Below, in pieces: positions 26,510 through 36,220 of a stretch of 64,000 nucleotides of DNA (positions are counted from its first letter, which is position 1; every line of letters starts with the position of its first letter). The stretch is from contig NZ_JBPYCS010000001.1 in NCBI RefSeq assembly GCF_051846935.1, forward strand, positions 183,741 to 247,740. Reading direction: 5' to 3'. A program made the translations under genes and the position numbers. The notes below the pieces were generated by a model. The model did no database searches. It saw nothing but the letters and a program-made list of their open reading frames with translations, and was not told the origin of the DNA. This stretch comes from JBPYCR01 sp051846935 (GTDB taxonomy: Bacteria > Bacillota > Bacilli > Bacillales > Amphibacillaceae).

Positions 26510-28642
26510 TTAAACGTTATTTTCTATTGAGCTTCTTTCGCCTGCTCTCATTAAACGCATTGAATTTAATACGACGAGCAGTGTTGCACCTACATCCGCT
26601 ATAATGGCTAACCAAAGGGTAAGCCAACCTGGAATGACGAGTAAAAGAGCAATAATTTTTAACCCAAGTGAAAAAGCGATATTTTGCTTAATAACGTGCA
26701 ATGCTTTTCTACTAAGTGAGATTGTGTAAGGGAGCTTTTCTAAATCGTCTGCCATTAATGCAATATTTGCGGTTTCCAATGCTGTATCTGTTCCTGCGCC
26801 GCCCATTGCAATACCGACATTTGCTGAAGCAAGTGCGGGTGCGTCATTGACCCCGTCGCCGACCATTGCTACTTTCCCATATTTTTGCTGTAACGACTTA
26901 ATTGTAGTAAGTTTATCCTCTGGAAGAAGATCTGCTCTCGTTTCACTTAATCCTAATTGATTTCCAATAGCGACCGCAGTTGTTTTGTTGTCACCTGTTA
27001 GCATAATCGTTTTTTGAATTCCAAGTTTAAAGAGTTGGTCTATAATTGAAAAACTGCTTTTTCTTATTTGATCGGCGACAGCTATAATTCCATAAACTTC
27101 GTTGCTCGTTCCAAGAATCATTACTGTTTTACCTTCCGCTTGCAGACTAGAAATTCGTTGCTTGCTTTCTCTAGGTAATGAACCGATCTCTTCAAATAAG
27201 ACTGAATTTCCAATATAAACTTCTTTTCCATTAATTACTGCCTTTGCACCTTTACCGGTAATTGATTGGAAGTTTTCTGCATTAACCTTTTTACCTTCTA
27301 CCAGTTTTGCTTTTTTAATTATGGCCGAAGCAAGTGGATGTTGAGAGTATGCTTCAATTGCATGGGCCAAGCTTAAAATATCCGCCTCTGAATACGGTTC
27401 AGTTGGAACAATATCTGTTACCTCAGGTGTCCCTTCCGTTAAAGTACCCGTTTTATCAAAGGCGATCGCATTTAAACGTCCGGTTTCCTCCAAATGAATA
27501 CCACCTTTGATTAAAATCCCATTGCGAGCTGCGTTTCCTATAGCAGTAACGATCGCCACCGGTGTGGAAATAACAAGTGCACATGGACAGCCGACTACAA
27601 GAACAGCTAAGCCGAGATAGATCCATTCGGTCCAACTTGCCCCAACAACAATCGGTGGTAAGATGGCAACGAGAAGAGCTATTGCCATAATGGCAGGTGT
27701 ATAATATTTGGCGAATTTATCAACAAATTGTTGAGAAGGTGCCCGCTCTGCCTGTGCTTCTTCGACTAAATGAATGATTTTAGATAGCGTAGTGTCTTCC
27801 ACTCGTTTTGTAACTCGAACTTCTAAATATCCTTCTTGGTTAATCGTTCCTGCAAATACTTCATCTCCGAACGTCTTATGAACCGGTATGGACTCGCCGG
27901 TAATTGTAGCTTGATTGAGAGAAGATTCCCCTTTAATAATCTCGCCGTCCATTGCTGCTTTTTCACCAGGCTTTAAGATCATAATGTCATTTATGCGGAT
28001 ATCTTCAACGTTCAGTTCTTCGACAGAATTTCCACGCTTAATCATCGCTTTTCTCGGTGCAATATTTATTAACGTCCGAATGGATTTCCGCGCTTTATTA
28101 ATGGAGAAGCTTTCCAATGCTTCACTTAATGCGAACAGAAATACAACAATTGCTCCTTCGCCCCATTCACCGATGATGGCTGCACCGATAATGGCAATCG
28201 TCATTAAGGTTTTCATATCAAAATCTAATTTTACAAGGTTTTTTAGCCCGACTTTAAATAGATCATAGCCGCCGATTATAATAGCTAATGCAAACGTTCC
28301 GATTGTAAAGGGACTTTTTGGTTCAAGTTGAAAGTATAAAACGTAACCGGCAATAATGAAAAACAAGGAGATAATCGTAGTGATACTTTCGCGTTTTCTC
28401 CAAAATGGGGTTGTATTTTCAGGCGGAGGCTCATTTTCTGACAAAACTTTAATCCCGTCAAAGGCACCAGCCTTTTCTAATTGGGCAATCGTTGCATCTC
28501 CCTTTACCGTAAGCTTTAAAGCTCCGAAATTCACTTGAGCATCTTCTACGGTAGAAATTGCACGAATATTTTTTTCGAACTTTGCTGCACAATTCATGCA
28601 AGATAGTCCTTGAAGTCGATATACATTATCGTTCGTTGCCAT
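26510..28642 (-). CDS. cadA: Heavy-metal P1B-type ATPase (Cd/Zn/Pb efflux)
   Basis: Membrane pump exporting divalent soft metals. Order: one N-terminal HMA domain with metal cysteines in LSCMNCAAKF (near 15-18), membrane helices, the CPC motif VVGCPCALVIS in the transport helix, the phosphorylation motif DKTGTLTEG, HP motif in SQHPLASAI, and the hinge MVGDGVNDAPALASANVGIAMG. CPC plus an adjacent CadC-type regulator favours Cd/Zn/Pb over copper. AAAGGAGGAG lies before ATG 28642, so the longer frame to 28699 is rejected, giving about 710 residues. The start overlaps the end of cadC by 17 nt. Confidence 0.95.
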   Translation of the reverse strand: MATNDNVYRLQGLSCMNCAAKFEKNIRAISTVEDAQVNFGALKLTVKGDATIAQLEKAGAFDGIKVLSENEPPPENTTPFWRKRESITTIISLFFIIAGYVLYFQLEPKSPFTIGTFALAIIIGGYDLFKVGLKNLVKLDFDMKTLMTIAIIGAAIIGEWGEGAIVVFLFALSEALESFSINKARKSIRTLINIAPRKAMIKRGNSVEELNVEDIRINDIMILKPGEKAAMDGEIIKGESSLNQATITGESIPVHKTFGDEVFAGTINQEGYLEVRVTKRVEDTTLSKIIHLVEEAQAERAPSQQFVDKFAKYYTPAIMAIALLVAILPPIVVGASWTEWIYLGLAVLVVGCPCALVISTPVAIVTAIGNAARNGILIKGGIHLEETGRLNAIAFDKTGTLTEGTPEVTDIVPTEPYSEADILSLAHAIEAYSQHPLASAIIKKAKLVEGKKVNAENFQSITGKGAKAVINGKEVYIGNSVLFEEIGSLPRESKQRISSLQAEGKTVMILGTSNEVYGIIAVADQIRKSSFSIIDQLFKLGIQKTIMLTGDNKTTAVAIGNQLGLSETRADLLPEDKLTTIKSLQQKYGKVAMVGDGVNDAPALASANVGIAMGGAGTDTALETANIALMADDLEKLPYTISLSRKALHVIKQNIAFSLGLKIIALLLVIPGWLTLWLAIIADVGATLLVVLNSMRLMRAGERSSIENNV

Positions 28643-29015
28643 GTTGCTCCTCCTTTGCATGCACCATTGCAATATATACAAGTTGACGTACGTGATCATC
28701 GTCTAGTGAATAAAAAACAAGTTTTCCTTCTTTACGATATTTCGCTAGTTTCATTGTACGGAGTAATCGTAAATGATGGGAAGCAGTTGCAGTAGTTGAA
28801 CCGATTATGTTCGCCACATCACATACACATAATTCTTTAGCAAGTGTTAAAGAATAGGCGATTTTTAAACGAGTTGGATCGGATAAGGCTTTAAATATTG
28901 ATTCTACACCGGACACATCATTTATTTGTAACTGAATTCGTTTAACTTTTTCTTCATCGTAGCAAAAAGTGTCACACGTGTCTTTTATAGCTACAGTTTC
29001 TTTACTTTCAGTCAA
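28626..29015 (-). CDS. cadC: ArsR/SmtB-family metal-responsive repressor
   Basis: Winged-helix repressor that releases DNA on metal binding. Seen: N-terminal CDTFCYDEEKV cysteines, KALSDPTRLKIAYSL, the alpha-3 metal motif ELCVCDVA, and the recognition helix ATASHHLRLLRTMKLAKYRKEGKLVFYSL. The cysteine set matches CadC. The start is TTG 29015: GAGGTGG (29027-29021) precedes it, although the open frame runs to 29084. It forms an operon with cadA through a 17-nt overlap. Confidence 0.92.
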   Translation of the reverse strand: MTESKETVAIKDTCDTFCYDEEKVKRIQLQINDVSGVESIFKALSDPTRLKIAYSLTLAKELCVCDVANIIGSTTATASHHLRLLRTMKLAKYRKEGKLVFYSLDDDHVRQLVYIAMVHAKEEQHGNER

Positions 29016-29033
29016 ATTGCCCACCTCATTATA

Positions 29034-29118
29034 ATAGTCATTTGAATGTTTTGTTGATTCTATTGTAACGCGAGAAAACGACAAGAGTCAATCAAATAGT
29101 CAAACATATATTTGAATG
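29034..29118 (-). promoter_or_regulatory. cad promoter with candidate CadC operators
   Basis: On the minus strand TTGACT (29091-29086) and TACAAT (29067-29062) are 18 nt apart. ATTTGAATG occurs at 29039-29047 and 29110-29118, and TCAAA-N6-TTTGA spans 29100-29115. These resemble the TCAAATA-type sites of cad operons and flank the promoter. Confidence 0.55.
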
Positions 29119-29412
29119 AAGAAAAATGCCTTTCTTAGTTTATATATATTGTGTGTTTGTTGTTCGGTATTTATAATGTAAGGAAGCAATGATTTTATGA
29201 AGCTAATGGAATGAATTCGTATTTATTTAATTGCTGAGCACTACTATAAAAGGGCATTTGGAACACAATGGAGAAGGGTAACTTTTTTATCATTGCCGTT
29301 CATGAAATATATGCACTTTCTGCGGGCGAGTGGAGAGAAATCTGGTTTTCCACAAGCTAATCCAAGACCCCTATTAAGTTATTACACTGTATACTATATG
29401 TAAAGGAGCGTT
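29119..29412. other. Intergenic region with a repeat relic
   Basis: The stretch at about 29305-29355 (GCACTTTCTGCGGGCGAG and TTTTCCACAAGC) looks like a worn piece of the palindromic element family. No gene is visible. Confidence 0.4.
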
Positions 29413-29415
29413 TGT

Positions 29416-29739
29416 ATGAAACAAAAATTGTTAATTGGCTTTCTTTTAATACTTGTTATCGTTGTTGCTTTTTTCTTTGTAAAAAAGGAAACGAACCCCG
29501 ATGCAGATACGCGGGTGATTTTAGAACATACGTATTCGACGTATATTGCGCCACCATGTTTCGAACAATCGAATGCTACAAATCATATTGCGGATGGGAC
29601 GTTAGGTGAAGCGATAGATTTGAATTATAAAGCAAATGACACATGCTCAAAGGAAGCGCTTGCTGGAGAAAAGGATAGTTTATTTGTAAGCTTACTGAAG
29701 GATGTCGGACTCATTAATAAGAAATGGGATATGTGGTAA
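29416..29739 (+). CDS. Small membrane-anchored hypothetical protein
   Basis: 107 aa with an N-terminal membrane anchor (about 4-22, LLIGFLLILVIVVAFFF) and an outside domain of about 80 residues with two cysteines (PPCFEQ and DTCSKE) that could form a disulfide. No known family recognised. AAAGGAG lies 8 nt before the ATG. It stands alone between the cad operon and the trp terminator. Confidence 0.7.
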   Translation: MKQKLLIGFLLILVIVVAFFFVKKETNPDADTRVILEHTYSTYIAPPCFEQSNATNHIADGTLGEAIDLNYKANDTCSKEALAGEKDSLFVSLLKDVGLINKKWDMW

Positions 29740-29841
29740 TTATACGCAATACGATTAAAGTATTTAGTAGGTTTTATATGTCCAGGTCTAATTGTCAGTT
29801 ACGAACTTTACCATAGTTGAAGGTAATATATGAAAAATAAA

Positions 29842-29880
29842 ACGATGCTTCTTGTATTGTGCAAATACAGGACGCATCGT
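29842..29880. terminator. Bidirectional terminator of the trp operon
   Basis: ACGATGC and CGCATCGT, with TGTATT/AAATACA inside, form the stem. T-rich tracts follow on both strands. It ends the minus-strand trp transcript after trpA. Confidence 0.8.
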
Positions 29881-29932
29881 TTTTATTTATTAATAAGGAT
29901 TTCTCGTAATTGCATTAAAACGTATTGATCGT

Positions 29933-30706
29933 TTAAAGACTTAGTTTTATTAGTGACTCAATCGCCAATTTATCCGATTGATGAAACAAATCAACAATTT
30001 TACTTCCGACAATAACGCCGTCACAATTCGCGCTTAGTTGCTGAGCTTGCTCGGGTGTTGAAACACCAAAGCCAGCAAGCACAGGTACGTTGGAATACCT
30101 TTTCAAGGTTTCTAAATAGGCGTGTACACTTTCTTGATGCGTTGCGCGTGCACCAGTAGTCCCATTTACAGAGACAGCGTATAAAAAGCCTTCCGCGCGC
30201 TCAGCGATTTGCTTTAAGCGTTCTGGTGGGCTTGTTCGTGCGGCTAGTCGAATAAACGCGATTGAATGTTTTTGAAACGTAGAGGTCAAAAAGTCTTCTT
30301 CCTCTAGTGGCACATCTGGAACGATGACTCCATCAATGCCTGCATTTATACAATCAAGCGCAAACTGTTCAACCCCATAGCGGTAAATCAGATTTACATA
30401 TGTCATTATAATGGTAGGTACTTCTCGTTTTTCTTTAAACTGTTCGAGTGTTTCCAAAACAGAAGCTAAGGTTGTACCAGCTTTTAATGCACGTTGGCCA
30501 GCGTCTTGTATACTTGGGCCATCCGCAACGGGGTCTGAGAATGGAATGCCAACTTCAATTGCGGCAACACCACTTGCTTGTAAAAACAACATACGATCTT
30601 CCAGTTGATCCAATCCACCGTCGCCAGCCATAATATAAGGGACGAATAAATTTTCATTCGCATCTCTTTTTACTTGGAATTTTTGTTCGATTTTCTCTTT
30701 ACCCAC
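29933..30706 (-). CDS. trpA: Tryptophan synthase alpha chain
   Basis: Cleaves indole-3-glycerol phosphate to indole and G3P inside the alpha-beta complex. Seen: VPYIMAGDGG, EVGIPFSDPVADGPSIQDAGQRAL near 47-70 with the catalytic Glu/Asp region, YVNLIYRYGVEQF, GVIVPDVPLEE and GFGVSTPEQA. The 257-aa length is normal. GTG start. Overlaps trpB by 8 nt, as expected for coupled subunits. Last gene of trpEDCFBA. Confidence 0.96.
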   Translation of the reverse strand: MGKEKIEQKFQVKRDANENLFVPYIMAGDGGLDQLEDRMLFLQASGVAAIEVGIPFSDPVADGPSIQDAGQRALKAGTTLASVLETLEQFKEKREVPTIIMTYVNLIYRYGVEQFALDCINAGIDGVIVPDVPLEEEDFLTSTFQKHSIAFIRLAARTSPPERLKQIAERAEGFLYAVSVNGTTGARATHQESVHAYLETLKRYSNVPVLAGFGVSTPEQAQQLSANCDGVIVGSKIVDLFHQSDKLAIESLIKLSL

Positions 30707-31904
30707 GGTTGTTCCCCTCCAATATTGCTTTCACTTGAGCGACGTCTTTGTCGCCTCGACCAGATAAGCAGACGATAAGTGTCTCATCATTATGCATGCT
30801 TTTCGCTAGCTTAGTAGCATAAGCTACTGCATGGGAGCTTTCCAAAGCTGGAATAATCCCTTCCGTTTTGGATAACAGCTGGAACGCTTCAAGTGCTTCT
30901 TGATCGGTTATGGAAGGATAAGTGACTCGATTTGTCTCAGCTAAATAACTATGCTCAGGACCTACTCCAGGATAATCTAGTCCTGCTGAGATAGATGTAG
31001 CCTCTTGGATTTGACCATGCTCATCTTGTAAGAGCTTCGTCATCGTACCATGAAGTATTCCAGTAACCCCTGTTGTCAATGTCGCGGCATGGTTATTCGT
31101 TTCCACCCCGTAGCCGCCTGCTTCGACCCCATACAAGTTTACAGTCGTATCATCAATAAACGGATAAAACATTCCCATAGCATTGCTTCCGCCACCTACA
31201 CAAGCAACTACCGCATCAGGAAGCTTTCCGGTTTGTTCTATTATTTGCTTTCTCGTTTCTTGCCCAATGATCGATTGAAAGTCTCGGACAATTTTTGGAA
31301 ATGGGTGTGGGCCTACGACAGAGCCTAAAATATAATGGGTATCCTCTACATGACTAACCCAATAACGCAACGCTTCATTCACAGCATCCTTTAACGTTGC
31401 ACTTCCTTGTGGAACGCGTTCTACTCGAGCTCCGAGCAATTCCATACGAAAAACGTTTAGTTCCTGTCTTTTGGCATCGACTGCCCCCATAAATACAACA
31501 CATTCCAAACCGAGCAATGCACAAACGGTTGCCGTTGCAACGCCATGCTGACCTGCGCCGGTTTCTGCAACAATTTTTTTCTTACCCATCCGAAGAGCAA
31601 GCAATGCTTGGCCAATCGTGTTATTTATTTTATGAGCGCCAGTATGATTTAAATCTTCACGCTTTAAATAAATTTGAGGACCATCAAGAGCTTTAGATAA
31701 ATTTTCTGCATAATAAAGAGGTGTTTCTCTGCCAATGTATTGCTTCAAATAGTGATTCAGCTCGTTGCGGAATTCTTGATCAGAAATAGCCGCTTCATAA
31801 GCTTGCTCCAATTCGAATAGTGCTGGCATTAGTAATTCAGGAACAAATCTCCCTCCGTAATTACCGTAGCGACCATTTTCATTAGGCATTTCATAGGCTG
31901 TCAT
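30699..31904 (-). CDS. trpB: Tryptophan synthase beta chain
   Basis: PLP enzyme joining indole and serine. Seen: GRYGNYGGRFVPE at the N terminus, the PLP lysine in HTGAHKINN, AETGAGQHGVATAT, the phosphate loop GGGSNAMG and LSGRGDKD near the end. AAAGGATGG precedes ATG 31904, so the frame extension to 31958 is probably not translated. About 401 aa. The 101-nt gap from trpF is the largest in the operon. Confidence 0.96.
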   Translation of the reverse strand: MTAYEMPNENGRYGNYGGRFVPELLMPALFELEQAYEAAISDQEFRNELNHYLKQYIGRETPLYYAENLSKALDGPQIYLKREDLNHTGAHKINNTIGQALLALRMGKKKIVAETGAGQHGVATATVCALLGLECVVFMGAVDAKRQELNVFRMELLGARVERVPQGSATLKDAVNEALRYWVSHVEDTHYILGSVVGPHPFPKIVRDFQSIIGQETRKQIIEQTGKLPDAVVACVGGGSNAMGMFYPFIDDTTVNLYGVEAGGYGVETNNHAATLTTGVTGILHGTMTKLLQDEHGQIQEATSISAGLDYPGVGPEHSYLAETNRVTYPSITDQEALEAFQLLSKTEGIIPALESSHAVAYATKLAKSMHNDETLIVCLSGRGDKDVAQVKAILEGNNRG

Positions 31905-32005
31905 TTTATTCCATCCTTTCGATACTTTCGTATATTCATCTATTAAAGTAATGCTCATTCCTTCCGTTGCAAACAGGTGAGGGAATCGTATTTAAAACAT
32001 GTAAC

Positions 32006-32605
32006 CTACGTTTTTGCTTTTTGGATAAAAGTTTTTATTTTCAAATTATCCTTTATACCATTTGTTTCTACGCCGCTGGATACATCTACCCCAACTGGTT
32101 GAGCGACTGTAATAGCTTGTCGTACGTTTTCTGTAGTTAATCCACCTGCTAGCAACAGTTTATTAGGATCGACGGAAAGCTTCGTTATTTTCTCCCATGC
32201 GAATGCTTCGCCACTTCCTCCGCGATATTTCTGTGCGGGACTGTCAATTAAGTAATAGTCACATGGAAAATCGGATATGTTTTCACACATTGCTTGGTCG
32301 ATCGTATAAGCTTTAATTATTCGATAGGGCAGAGCAGCTGCGAAGTCGGCTGTTTCATCTCCGTGCAGCTGAATAAAGTCGAGCTCGACGGTTTCGGCTA
32401 TTGCTCGTATTGTTTCTGCACGTTCATTTACAAAAACTCCGACTTTCTTAATAGGAGAAGGGAGAGCGTGCGCAATCTCTGCAGCTTTGAATGCAGAGAT
32501 TCTTCGTTTGCTTGGTGCAAATACGAATCCGATAAAATCAGCACCTGCTTCGATCGCTGTACATGCTGCTTCTACTGTTTGAATTCCGCAAATTTTAACG
32601 AGCAT
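32006..32605 (-). CDS. trpF: Phosphoribosylanthranilate isomerase
   Basis: TIM-barrel enzyme for the third committed step. Seen: VKICGIQTVEAA with the catalytic Cys, GADFIGFVFAPSKRRIS, GVFVNE, QLHGDE with the catalytic Asp region late in YLIDSPAQ, LLAGGLTTENV and GVDVSSGVE. 199 aa is normal. Lies 13 nt after trpC. Confidence 0.95.
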   Translation of the reverse strand: MLVKICGIQTVEAACTAIEAGADFIGFVFAPSKRRISAFKAAEIAHALPSPIKKVGVFVNERAETIRAIAETVELDFIQLHGDETADFAAALPYRIIKAYTIDQAMCENISDFPCDYYLIDSPAQKYRGGSGEAFAWEKITKLSVDPNKLLLAGGLTTENVRQAITVAQPVGVDVSSGVETNGIKDNLKIKTFIQKAKT

Positions 32606-32618
32606 CGTATCCCTCTTT

Positions 32619-33389
32619 TCAGCGTAATGGAATTTGTAATTGTGTAAATGTCTCTTTTACGTCTTCTGCACGCATAAGTGTTTCACCAACTAATATTGCC
32701 TTTGCACCCGCATTTTCAACGCGTAAAACATCTCCCCGCGTTTGAATACCGCTTTCGCTAATTATGACCGTGTTTGGATCGGTAACCATAGAAGCAAGTG
32801 CATCAGTCGTTTCTAAATCAACGTTAAACGTTTTTAAATCTCTATTATTTATACCAATAATGGATGCCTCAAGCTGGAGTGCCCGCTCCATTTCAGACTC
32901 ATTATGAACTTCTACAAGTATTTCAAGACCGGAATTTAATGCATATTGATAAAGCGTAGTTAAATCTTCTTGATCGAGAGCGGCAACGATTAATAAAATA
33001 ATGTTCGCACCAGCAGCTTTTGCTTGATCAATTTGTATCTTATCGATGATAAAATCTTTGCACAAGATAGGAATGTCAACTGCATGTCGTACTGCTATTA
33101 AATCGTCCATCGTTCCATGGAAAAACGGTTTGTCTGTTAAAACAGAAATAGCACTTGCACCACAAGCTTCATACTGCTTCGCTTGCTGTACTGGATCGAC
33201 GTTCATATGAATATTCCCTTTAGAAGGGGAGGCACGTTTTATTTCTGCAATAATACTGATTTGTGTAGCTCCCTTTATTTGTTCATGCAGCGTTGGTACG
33301 TTTTTATGAGCAGAAGATGAAAAAGTTTGATTCTGCAATATCTCTATTTCTTTTTTCTTTTCTTTTAAGATTTTATCTAATATTGACAT
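32619..33389 (-). CDS. trpC: Indole-3-glycerol phosphate synthase
   Basis: TIM-barrel ring closure of CdRP. Seen: ILDKILKEKKKEIE, IIAEIKRASPSKGNI with the catalytic lysine, VLTDKPFFHG, LCKDFIIDKIQI, VEVHNESEM, IGINNRDLKTF and ISESGIQT. 256 aa. Its start overlaps the trpD stop by 1 nt. Confidence 0.96.
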   Translation of the reverse strand: MSILDKILKEKKKEIEILQNQTFSSSAHKNVPTLHEQIKGATQISIIAEIKRASPSKGNIHMNVDPVQQAKQYEACGASAISVLTDKPFFHGTMDDLIAVRHAVDIPILCKDFIIDKIQIDQAKAAGANIILLIVAALDQEDLTTLYQYALNSGLEILVEVHNESEMERALQLEASIIGINNRDLKTFNVDLETTDALASMVTDPNTVIISESGIQTRGDVLRVENAGAKAILVGETLMRAEDVKETFTQLQIPLR

Positions 33390-34414
33390 TAGATCGCCTC
33401 GCTTTTCATTTGTTTACTATAATTTATTAATTTTTCTAAACGCTCTCGAGCAGCACCTGAAGTGATACTCTCTCTTGCTAATTGTACACCTTTTTTAATA
33501 GTTGAAGCTTTTCCGTTCGCAAATAACCCAAGACCAGCGTTTAAAAGGACAGTATCCATGTATGGCCCCGGCTTCCCATCGAGTACGTCTCGGAGTATTT
33601 GTGCGTTTTCCTTTGCATCGCCACCACGAATTTCATCATTTGTATACGTAGGTAAATTAAGTTCTTCAGCATATAAAGTGAATGGCGTTATTTCTCCATT
33701 GGCAAGTAATGCAAGATGATTTTCTCCAGCAAGTGATGCTTCGTCCATGGATCCTGCACCATTGACAACAATTGCTCGTTTTCTTCCTAATTTATTAAGC
33801 GCATCTGCCATCATATAAACTAAGTCCCGACGATAGACCCCGAGGAGTTGCGTTTGTAATTCAACGGGATTTGTAAGCGGGCCAATTACATTGAAAATTG
33901 TAGGAAAGCCAAGCTCTTTACGAATTTTCATGAAATGTTTAAGCTTTGCATGAACAAACGGAGCAAACAAAAAAGTAATGTTATTTTCATAAAGTATTTC
34001 CTCTGCCTGCTCTTTAGAGAAGGAAAGAGATACACCTAAATGCTCCAACACGTCTGCACTTCCTGTCTTACTAGAAATACTTCTGTTTCCGTGTTTTGCT
34101 ACTTTTAATCCGGCTCCAGCAAGAACGAATGCCGTAGTTGTACTTATATTAAAGCTATTGGAACGATCGCCTCCTGTTCCGCAATTATCCATTACATTGT
34201 GTAAAGCATTTGAGTGAAGGGGGGAATGAGATCGAATGACTTCTACAATTCCTGTAATCTCATCCGCCGTTTCTCCTTTTGCTCGCAATGCTGTTAATAA
34301 AGCGGCAATCTCAGAATCTGTAATTGTGTCCGTAAAACATAGGTTAGTAGCATCCTTCATTTCATCTATTGTTAAACTTTCTCGATTGACTAGCTTTTCT
34401 AAATATCTTTGCAT
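33389..34414 (-). CDS. trpD: Anthranilate phosphoribosyltransferase
   Basis: Transfers phosphoribosyl from PRPP to anthranilate. Seen: the PRPP loop MDNCGTGGDRSNSFNIST near 79-95, KHGNRSISSKTGSADVLEHLG, GPLTNP and the second metal site GAGSMDEASL. 341 aa is normal. No glutamine-amidotransferase fusion. GGAGGAG precedes the ATG. Confidence 0.96.
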   Translation of the reverse strand: MQRYLEKLVNRESLTIDEMKDATNLCFTDTITDSEIAALLTALRAKGETADEITGIVEVIRSHSPLHSNALHNVMDNCGTGGDRSNSFNISTTTAFVLAGAGLKVAKHGNRSISSKTGSADVLEHLGVSLSFSKEQAEEILYENNITFLFAPFVHAKLKHFMKIRKELGFPTIFNVIGPLTNPVELQTQLLGVYRRDLVYMMADALNKLGRKRAIVVNGAGSMDEASLAGENHLALLANGEITPFTLYAEELNLPTYTNDEIRGGDAKENAQILRDVLDGKPGPYMDTVLLNAGLGLFANGKASTIKKGVQLARESITSGAARERLEKLINYSKQMKSEAI

Positions 34415-34455
34415 AACAGCTCCTCCTTTAAGCTATCAGTAATCATTTCGTATGC

Positions 34456-35853
34456 CTACGAAATGGTACGGCCATTTTCCATAAGGGACCTTGCTTTATT
34501 CATCGTTTCCATATACTCATTTTCCGGGATGGAATCTAAAACAATTCCAGCACCTGCCTGTAAATAGGCCGTCTGCTCTTTAATAACGAGAGATCGAATC
34601 GCTAACGCAATATTTAAGTCATGATTGAATGTCATATAACCAATGCCTCCACCGTAAAAGCCGCGCATTTTATCTTCTAGCTCATTAATAATTTGCATTG
34701 CTCGAGTTTTCGGTGAACCAGATACTGTACCTGCAGGCAAGCAGGAAATTAGTGCATCTATACTTGAATAGTCGGATTGTAACGTTCCATGTACTTCGGA
34801 TACGATGTGCATGACATGCTCATATTTTTCAATATTCATATATATTGGCACGTGGATGGTCGTTGGCTCACATGTTTGACGAAGCTCTTCTTTGCTTAAA
34901 TCGACAAGCATTTCATGCTCGGAAAGCTCCTTATTATCAGTAAGCAAGTCATCCATTAACTGTTGATCCTCGGCTTTTGTTTTTCCACGTCTTCTCGTAC
35001 CAGCGATTGGATTCGTAACAACATGTCTTCCATTCGTCTGGATGAGTGTTTCTGGAGAAGCACCGATAATTAAATAATCGGAAAAATCGATATAGAACAT
35101 ATATGGTGACGGGTTTGCTGTACGCAGTTTACGATAAAAAGAAAATGGGTCGTCATCTAAACGAGCTTGCATACGTTGGGATAGTACAATTTGTTCGGCT
35201 TCACCATTTTTAATATATTGCTGTGCTGCTTCGACCTTATCCATAAATGCTGCTTTAGATATGTTCGGTTGGAACTCGATAGGTCGTGAATCTGGCTCGG
35301 GAATGTTTATATTTTGCTCGAGCATATTTTTTAATGATAGTATTCTTTCGTCTAATACCGCTTCAGGTTGGTGATCCACATTCATCGCAATTATATGTGC
35401 TGTTTCATTCGCATGCTCATATACAATAATGTTTTTATAAATCATAAGGTGAACATCTGGCATATTTAAATCGTCTTCCAATCTGTCCCCAATCTGTTGA
35501 GCATAACGAATGACATCATAGCCAATATATCCTATAGCTCCTCCGGTAAATGGAAGAGGGAGCTCAATATCGAGCTTTGGAAGGTTGTCTTTCACATAAT
35601 CCATCACGTGCTGATTCACTTCTTTTTTCGAACCATCCTCATGGTTAATAACGAATGTTTTATTTTCAATACCAATAATTTCCTCATATGGATTGCAGCC
35701 AATATATGAATATTTCCCCTTTTTTTCGTGCTGTACCGAACTTTCAAGTAAAAACTTTCTTTCTCCGGTCAGTCGTTTAAAAATCCCTACAGGTGTTAAA
35801 ATATCGGCATGCTTCTTTTCGAGTTTATACGGAATGGGGTAAGTCGTTGTCAT
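34456..35853 (-). CDS. trpE: Anthranilate synthase component I
   Basis: Makes anthranilate from chorismate with ammonia from a TrpG-type glutaminase. Seen: LTGERKFLLESSVQ near 28 (the LLES tryptophan-binding motif, which marks TrpE rather than PabB), AEQIVLSQRMQ, GASPETLI, NPIAGTRRRG and SCLPAGTVSGSPKTRAM. 465 aa. No trpG is in the operon, as in Bacillus where a shared PabA/TrpG is encoded with folate genes. First gene after two T-box elements. Confidence 0.96.
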   Translation of the reverse strand: MTTTYPIPYKLEKKHADILTPVGIFKRLTGERKFLLESSVQHEKKGKYSYIGCNPYEEIIGIENKTFVINHEDGSKKEVNQHVMDYVKDNLPKLDIELPLPFTGGAIGYIGYDVIRYAQQIGDRLEDDLNMPDVHLMIYKNIIVYEHANETAHIIAMNVDHQPEAVLDERILSLKNMLEQNINIPEPDSRPIEFQPNISKAAFMDKVEAAQQYIKNGEAEQIVLSQRMQARLDDDPFSFYRKLRTANPSPYMFYIDFSDYLIIGASPETLIQTNGRHVVTNPIAGTRRRGKTKAEDQQLMDDLLTDNKELSEHEMLVDLSKEELRQTCEPTTIHVPIYMNIEKYEHVMHIVSEVHGTLQSDYSSIDALISCLPAGTVSGSPKTRAMQIINELEDKMRGFYGGGIGYMTFNHDLNIALAIRSLVIKEQTAYLQAGAGIVLDSIPENEYMETMNKARSLMENGRTIS

Positions 35854-35896
35854 TTAAATTCCTCCCTTATTAATTTACGTGCATGAAATAAAATAA

Positions 35897-36185
35897 AAAA
35901 ATCGCCCTCTGCAAGCATACATTTATACTTACAGAGGGCGATTCACTTCGCGGTGCCACCTCAATTGAAAAGATATTATCTCTTCATCTCATTTCAGATA
36001 CAGGAATCCATCCAATATCCTATCCATATAACGGCGGAACACCCGTATTTTCCTACTATTGTTCAGAAAATCTCTTGTAAGGCCATTCGGCTTTCATTCA
36101 CATGCCGGCATCTCACCTTTTACCGACTCTCTGAATTGCTTCAAGAAAGCTTACTCCTCTTACGCAACAATTTATTTATATATAG
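35897..36185 (-). ncRNA. Trp T-box, copy proximal to trpE
   Basis: Read on the minus strand: AGGAGTAA (specifier-loop 5' side), AGAGAGTCGG distal bulge, GAAAGCCGAATGGCCTTAC with specifier TGG (Trp) at 36085-36083, and the T-box AGGTGGCACCGCG at 35961-35949. Base-pairing of GCTTTC with GAAAGC and GTAAG with CTTAC frames the specifier loop. Terminator AATCGCCCTCTG / CAGAGGGCGATT (35899-35943) then T-run. Confidence 0.92.
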
Positions 36186-36220
36186 TATATCGTTTTTATA
36201 TTCATTCCTATTATTTTTCT

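Noticed and set aside
26371..26604. Open frame of 77 codons on the plus strand
   Set aside because: It runs through the GC hairpin and antisense into the end of cadA, without ribosome site or family pattern.
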